From positions 62,001 to 126,000 of the forward strand of contig NW_024883109.1 of the NCBI RefSeq assembly GCF_019059575.1: 64,000 nt of DNA. Direction: 5' to 3'. Under the pieces are notes generated by a model that had not been told where the DNA came from, searched no databases, and saw only the letters and a list, made by a program, of their open reading frames with translations. The stretch is from Amphibalanus amphitrite. Its lineage: Eukaryota > Arthropoda > Thecostraca > Balanomorpha > Balanidae. Position numbers and translations under genes: made by a program. Shown here piece by piece: positions 61,358 through 64,000 of the stretch (position 1 is the first letter of the stretch; every line of letters starts with the position of its first letter).

Positions 61358-62185
61358 ACTTATTAACATTTTTTTGGGATCCCAAGTATTGAAAAACATG
61401 GAAAAAGAGCAAATTTAATCTTGGAAAAATCTGGTGCTTTAGTGTTCAGTAATTCTTTCTTAACCCCACCATTCATTGCATTTGATGTGTTGTGTTTCAT
61501 TGCAAAATGTTGCTTGTTTTACATAGCATTTAATAAAGAAATTAAATCAACACAAAGAGCATTTACAAGTTGCAAGATCAAGGAATGTGACTGGAAAACG
61601 TAATCATGGGCTCTGTCAATGGGGGGGGGAGGGTTGCAGGGGTTAAAGCCACCCATAATTTGCTTCTGCAATGCAACCAATAGGTAGTGATGCATTTACG
61701 GATCCAACCCCCCATCCTGAATGTGTCAGAGCGCCCAAGTGGAATGAATATATGCTGCTCAAAATGAACTTTTCAAACAACAGTTGATCATAAACAGTGA
61801 CGTTTAACAAATTTCAAGGCTTTGGGTCAGAACTTTAAATGGCTTAAGATTTTGCTCAATGCCAACCAATTAGGTACCTATGCTTTAGTGCAGGGTACAT
61901 AATAAGTGCCTACTGCCTAAGCTGGAACCTGAGATATACCTAAGCCAAAAGCAAAGAAGCTCGGGTGGGGTTACTTCAGAAGTGCTCATGAATCAAGTTA
62001 TCCTGGCCTGTCAATACCCTGGTTTTAAAGCAGCCCTGTTTTACAGTACAAAGTTTAAATATGTAAATAACATGTAATGTGTATGCCTGACACAATTTGT
62101 ATGATAAAATCCAGGATTCTTTGGTTGGCATTAACAGCAAAATAGGTACCAATACCTATAACCATCTTTGAGCCATATAAGATCA
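61358..62185. other. Intergenic, nothing recognised
   Basis: AT-rich, with a G run near 61620. Short open frames lack protein-like features. Confidence 0.35.
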
Positions 62186-62560
62186 GGGCCCTGTTTCACG
62201 GTGATAGCAGCACGCTGCTATCAAATTGCGCGAGCTGACGTAATGTGATGACGTCGTACTGCTGACGTAAGGGGCAATTCTGGGCACGATTGCCGCAATA
62301 TTGTTTACGTCATCAACTAAATGGTCGAAGTTTAAGTCCAAATTTTCCTTAAACCCAACTTCTTTAAATACATCATATTAAAAAATATATGTTACAATAA
62401 ATATACTATCATGACTGTGTAAACTCTTACTTTTAAGCACAAGTCACTAATGCCGTGGCCAAGGTCGCGGCATTCGTACGCCAGAACTGCCCATCACGTC
62501 AACAGTATGGCGTCATGACATGACGTCAGCCGTGCTGCTATCACCAGTGAAACAGGGCCC
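62186..62560. mobile_element. MITE of the GGGCCCTGTTTCA family, copy B
   Basis: Begins GGGCCCTGTTTCACGGTGAT and ends ATCACCAGTGAAACAGGGCCC's core. The internal CAGCACGCTGCTATCA at both ends extends the TIR to ~35 bp. The interior includes TGACGTAA and TGACGTCA words. Confidence 0.8.
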
Positions 62561-62707
62561 AGAGTAGCTATATTATCTATGTTGATTTGCACTTGCCAAA
62601 CTGATGATGTAAAGCAAAAGATGAAACATGAAAATTTCAATTCTGAATGCAAAATGTATTTTGATGAAAAAATGTACCATAAGAATACCAGCCAACACTT
62701 CTACAAA

Positions 62708-62986
62708 GGCCCTGTTTCACGGGCTAGCAACGCGCTGCAAACGTTTCACGAGCTGACGTCATATGGTCACGTGACACTAAGGGCGGTTTGTGTCATCCGT
62801 CAGCTCCTTCATAGCTGCGAATGGAACAGAGTTGCCGATACATTTGCATTCAAGGCGACAGCAACTCTGTTCCATTCGCAGCTATGAAGAAGCTCACGGA
62901 TGACACAACCCGTCCTCTAGTGTCACCCACGTGACCATATGACGTCAGCTCGCAAAAAGCGCTGCTAGGGCCCATGAAACAGGGCC
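62708..62986. mobile_element. Foldback MITE of the GGGCCCTGTTTCA family, copy C
   Basis: Begins GGCCCTGTTTCACGGGCTAG and ends TGAAACAGGGCC. Almost the whole element folds back: CATAGCTGCGAATGGAACAG is repeated in inverse as CTGTTCCATTCGCAGCTATG. It also carries CAGCTCGTGAAACG-like and TGACGTCA words. Confidence 0.8.
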
Positions 62987-62989
62987 AGA

Positions 62990-63845
62990 ATGCACAAGAC
63001 CTGGACTTAGCTGTTAAAGAATTACATTCTTTTCTAAATAAATAGCCACTGTGTAATACCTTATTGTTATGAACAAAAGGAAACAAATATGAACGCCTTA
63101 TGAAACGAGAGGAAACATAAATATGAACGATTTTCTTCCAATATATTTGCATTGAACTCAGTGAAATATAGGTAATAAAAATGAGGGTGCATCGGAGAGG
63201 ATATTCACGGCTTGGTCTCCCTTTATTATGCTAACTATGAACATTAATAGGGCATTTCCAGGCAAGGTGGGTCGGTCAATGCCATACCTACCTGACCAAC
63301 TAAATAAAAACGAATTTCACCGAACTGTGCTTCGATAATGCAAAAAACATAATTATAAACCAAATGAAAACAAAACCTTACGGAGTTTGTTACTCAGCCT
63401 TGGGTCTCCTAACGCACAAAATTAATTGGACGCTGAACGAGGACTGTGACGTTTGCGCCTCTATATTCAATAAAGCTGTGAACTTTCCCACTTGTGTCCG
63501 TTATTATAAATTTATAGGTACGTACTATTTGTAAATAATAGTTTCAATGCTTAAAACTTCTCGTTAAACATAACTATCTCAACCCAGTTTTGTCAAACGT
63601 CACTGAAATCAAGGCCATACTGAAATAAGCGAGTGCCCACTCCAGCTCTACCGGTATCCGAAGAGCCTGGCGGTCTTCTCAGCTCAGTGTACGTATTGGG
63701 CGAATACGCCCGGAAACGGTAGAGCATTTTTCTACCAGGAGACTCCACTCAATGCTTGCACGTGATTGGCTGCCGCTATTCCAATCGAAGCAACGTGATT
63801 GGCTGGCGGCATCTCCACTCGAAGCAACACGATCCAGCGCCACGG
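62990..63845. other. AT-rich sequence with a short duplication
   Basis: Near 63755-63828 a unit containing CGTGATTGGCTG and CGAAGCAAC is repeated two to three times. Otherwise nothing recognised. Confidence 0.4.
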
Positions 63846-64000
63846 AGCGCCAAAGCTGGGGAACATTAGTGTTGCCAGGGGGAACTCCAACGGAAGAGGG
63901 AAGGAGAAAGAAAAGATTTTGTAATACATTTCGGCCCAATGTAAGGCACTCATTCTCAACTACGAGCATCCAAGAGCTCACTGAGTCAATATCGTCGCCT
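63846..64000. repeat. Dispersed repeat shared with 48083-48240, copy 2 (cut by window end)
   Basis: GCGCCAAAGCTGGGGAACAT onward matches the 48-kb copy to the end of the window. Unlike that copy it is not joined to a tRNA: upstream of GCGCCAAAG is ATCCAGCGCCACGGA. Confidence 0.85.

Overview
This window looks like nuclear DNA of an animal, most likely an arthropod, perhaps a crustacean. The genes are spliced with GT-AG introns, exons are GC-rich in an AT-rich background, the proteins match metazoan families (MSL2, TGS1, PAR-type bZIP, ZSWIM-like), and much of the sequence is transposon-derived. The species cannot be named from sequence alone. No operons, CRISPR arrays, rRNA genes or LTR/virus-like elements were recognised. 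Layout: 0.3-3.7 kb holds two candidate exons of an unidentified protein (+) and a frame-disrupted coding region (-) resembling the C-terminus of CFAP92/KIAA1257. 4.3-11.3 kb is transposon-rich: a small hAT-type MITE, then a 4.3-kb hAT-type element (6157-10477) containing a 5'-truncated CR1/Jockey-like LINE and two satellite-like arrays, itself inserted into a GGTCA-rich repeat. 12.2-12.7 kb is an intronless bZIP gene (+). 13.1-18.0 kb is the 3' part of the cap hypermethylase gene TGS1 (-), with seven phase-compatible exons and two introns holding copies of the same ~890-bp foldback repeat. 19.3-25.4 kb is repeat-rich (a 1.3-kb TIR element, tandem repeats, MITEs). 25.5-28.6 kb is a two-exon ZSWIM-like, MULE-transposase-derived gene (-). 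28.9-34.1 kb is a G-rich minisatellite with higher-order structure. 35.56-45.23 kb is the most striking object: a 9,668-bp inverted array of about 61 units of 142 bp, with matching outer ends and a perfect 9-bp target-site duplication. It is therefore one giant foldback transposon. Its right edge lies 122 bp before the ATG of an intronless msl2 gene (45.35-46.77 kb, +). 49-58 kb is a multi-exon gene (+) of an uncharacterised transposase-like family; its exon phases fit together, one exon has a 20-bp insertion, and one intron carries a 2.4-kb long inverted repeat. 58.8-64 kb is again transposons: a TTAA-flanked piggyBac-like element with a nested MITE, a hAT-type element full of GATC motifs, more MITEs, and a repeat shared with 48.1 kb. 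How the parts relate: the host genes have no obvious shared pathway. MSL2 is the E3 ligase/DNA-binding subunit of the MSL chromatin complex, TGS1 matures snRNA/snoRNA caps, and the bZIP is a transcription factor. The unifying theme is mobile DNA. Six elements carry 8-bp hAT-like target duplications, one carries the 9-bp duplication, one TTAA and one TA. Several of these elements have filled themselves with tandem arrays, and some of those arrays consist of recognisable transcription-factor-like motifs (AGGTCA half-sites, CACGTG E-boxes).
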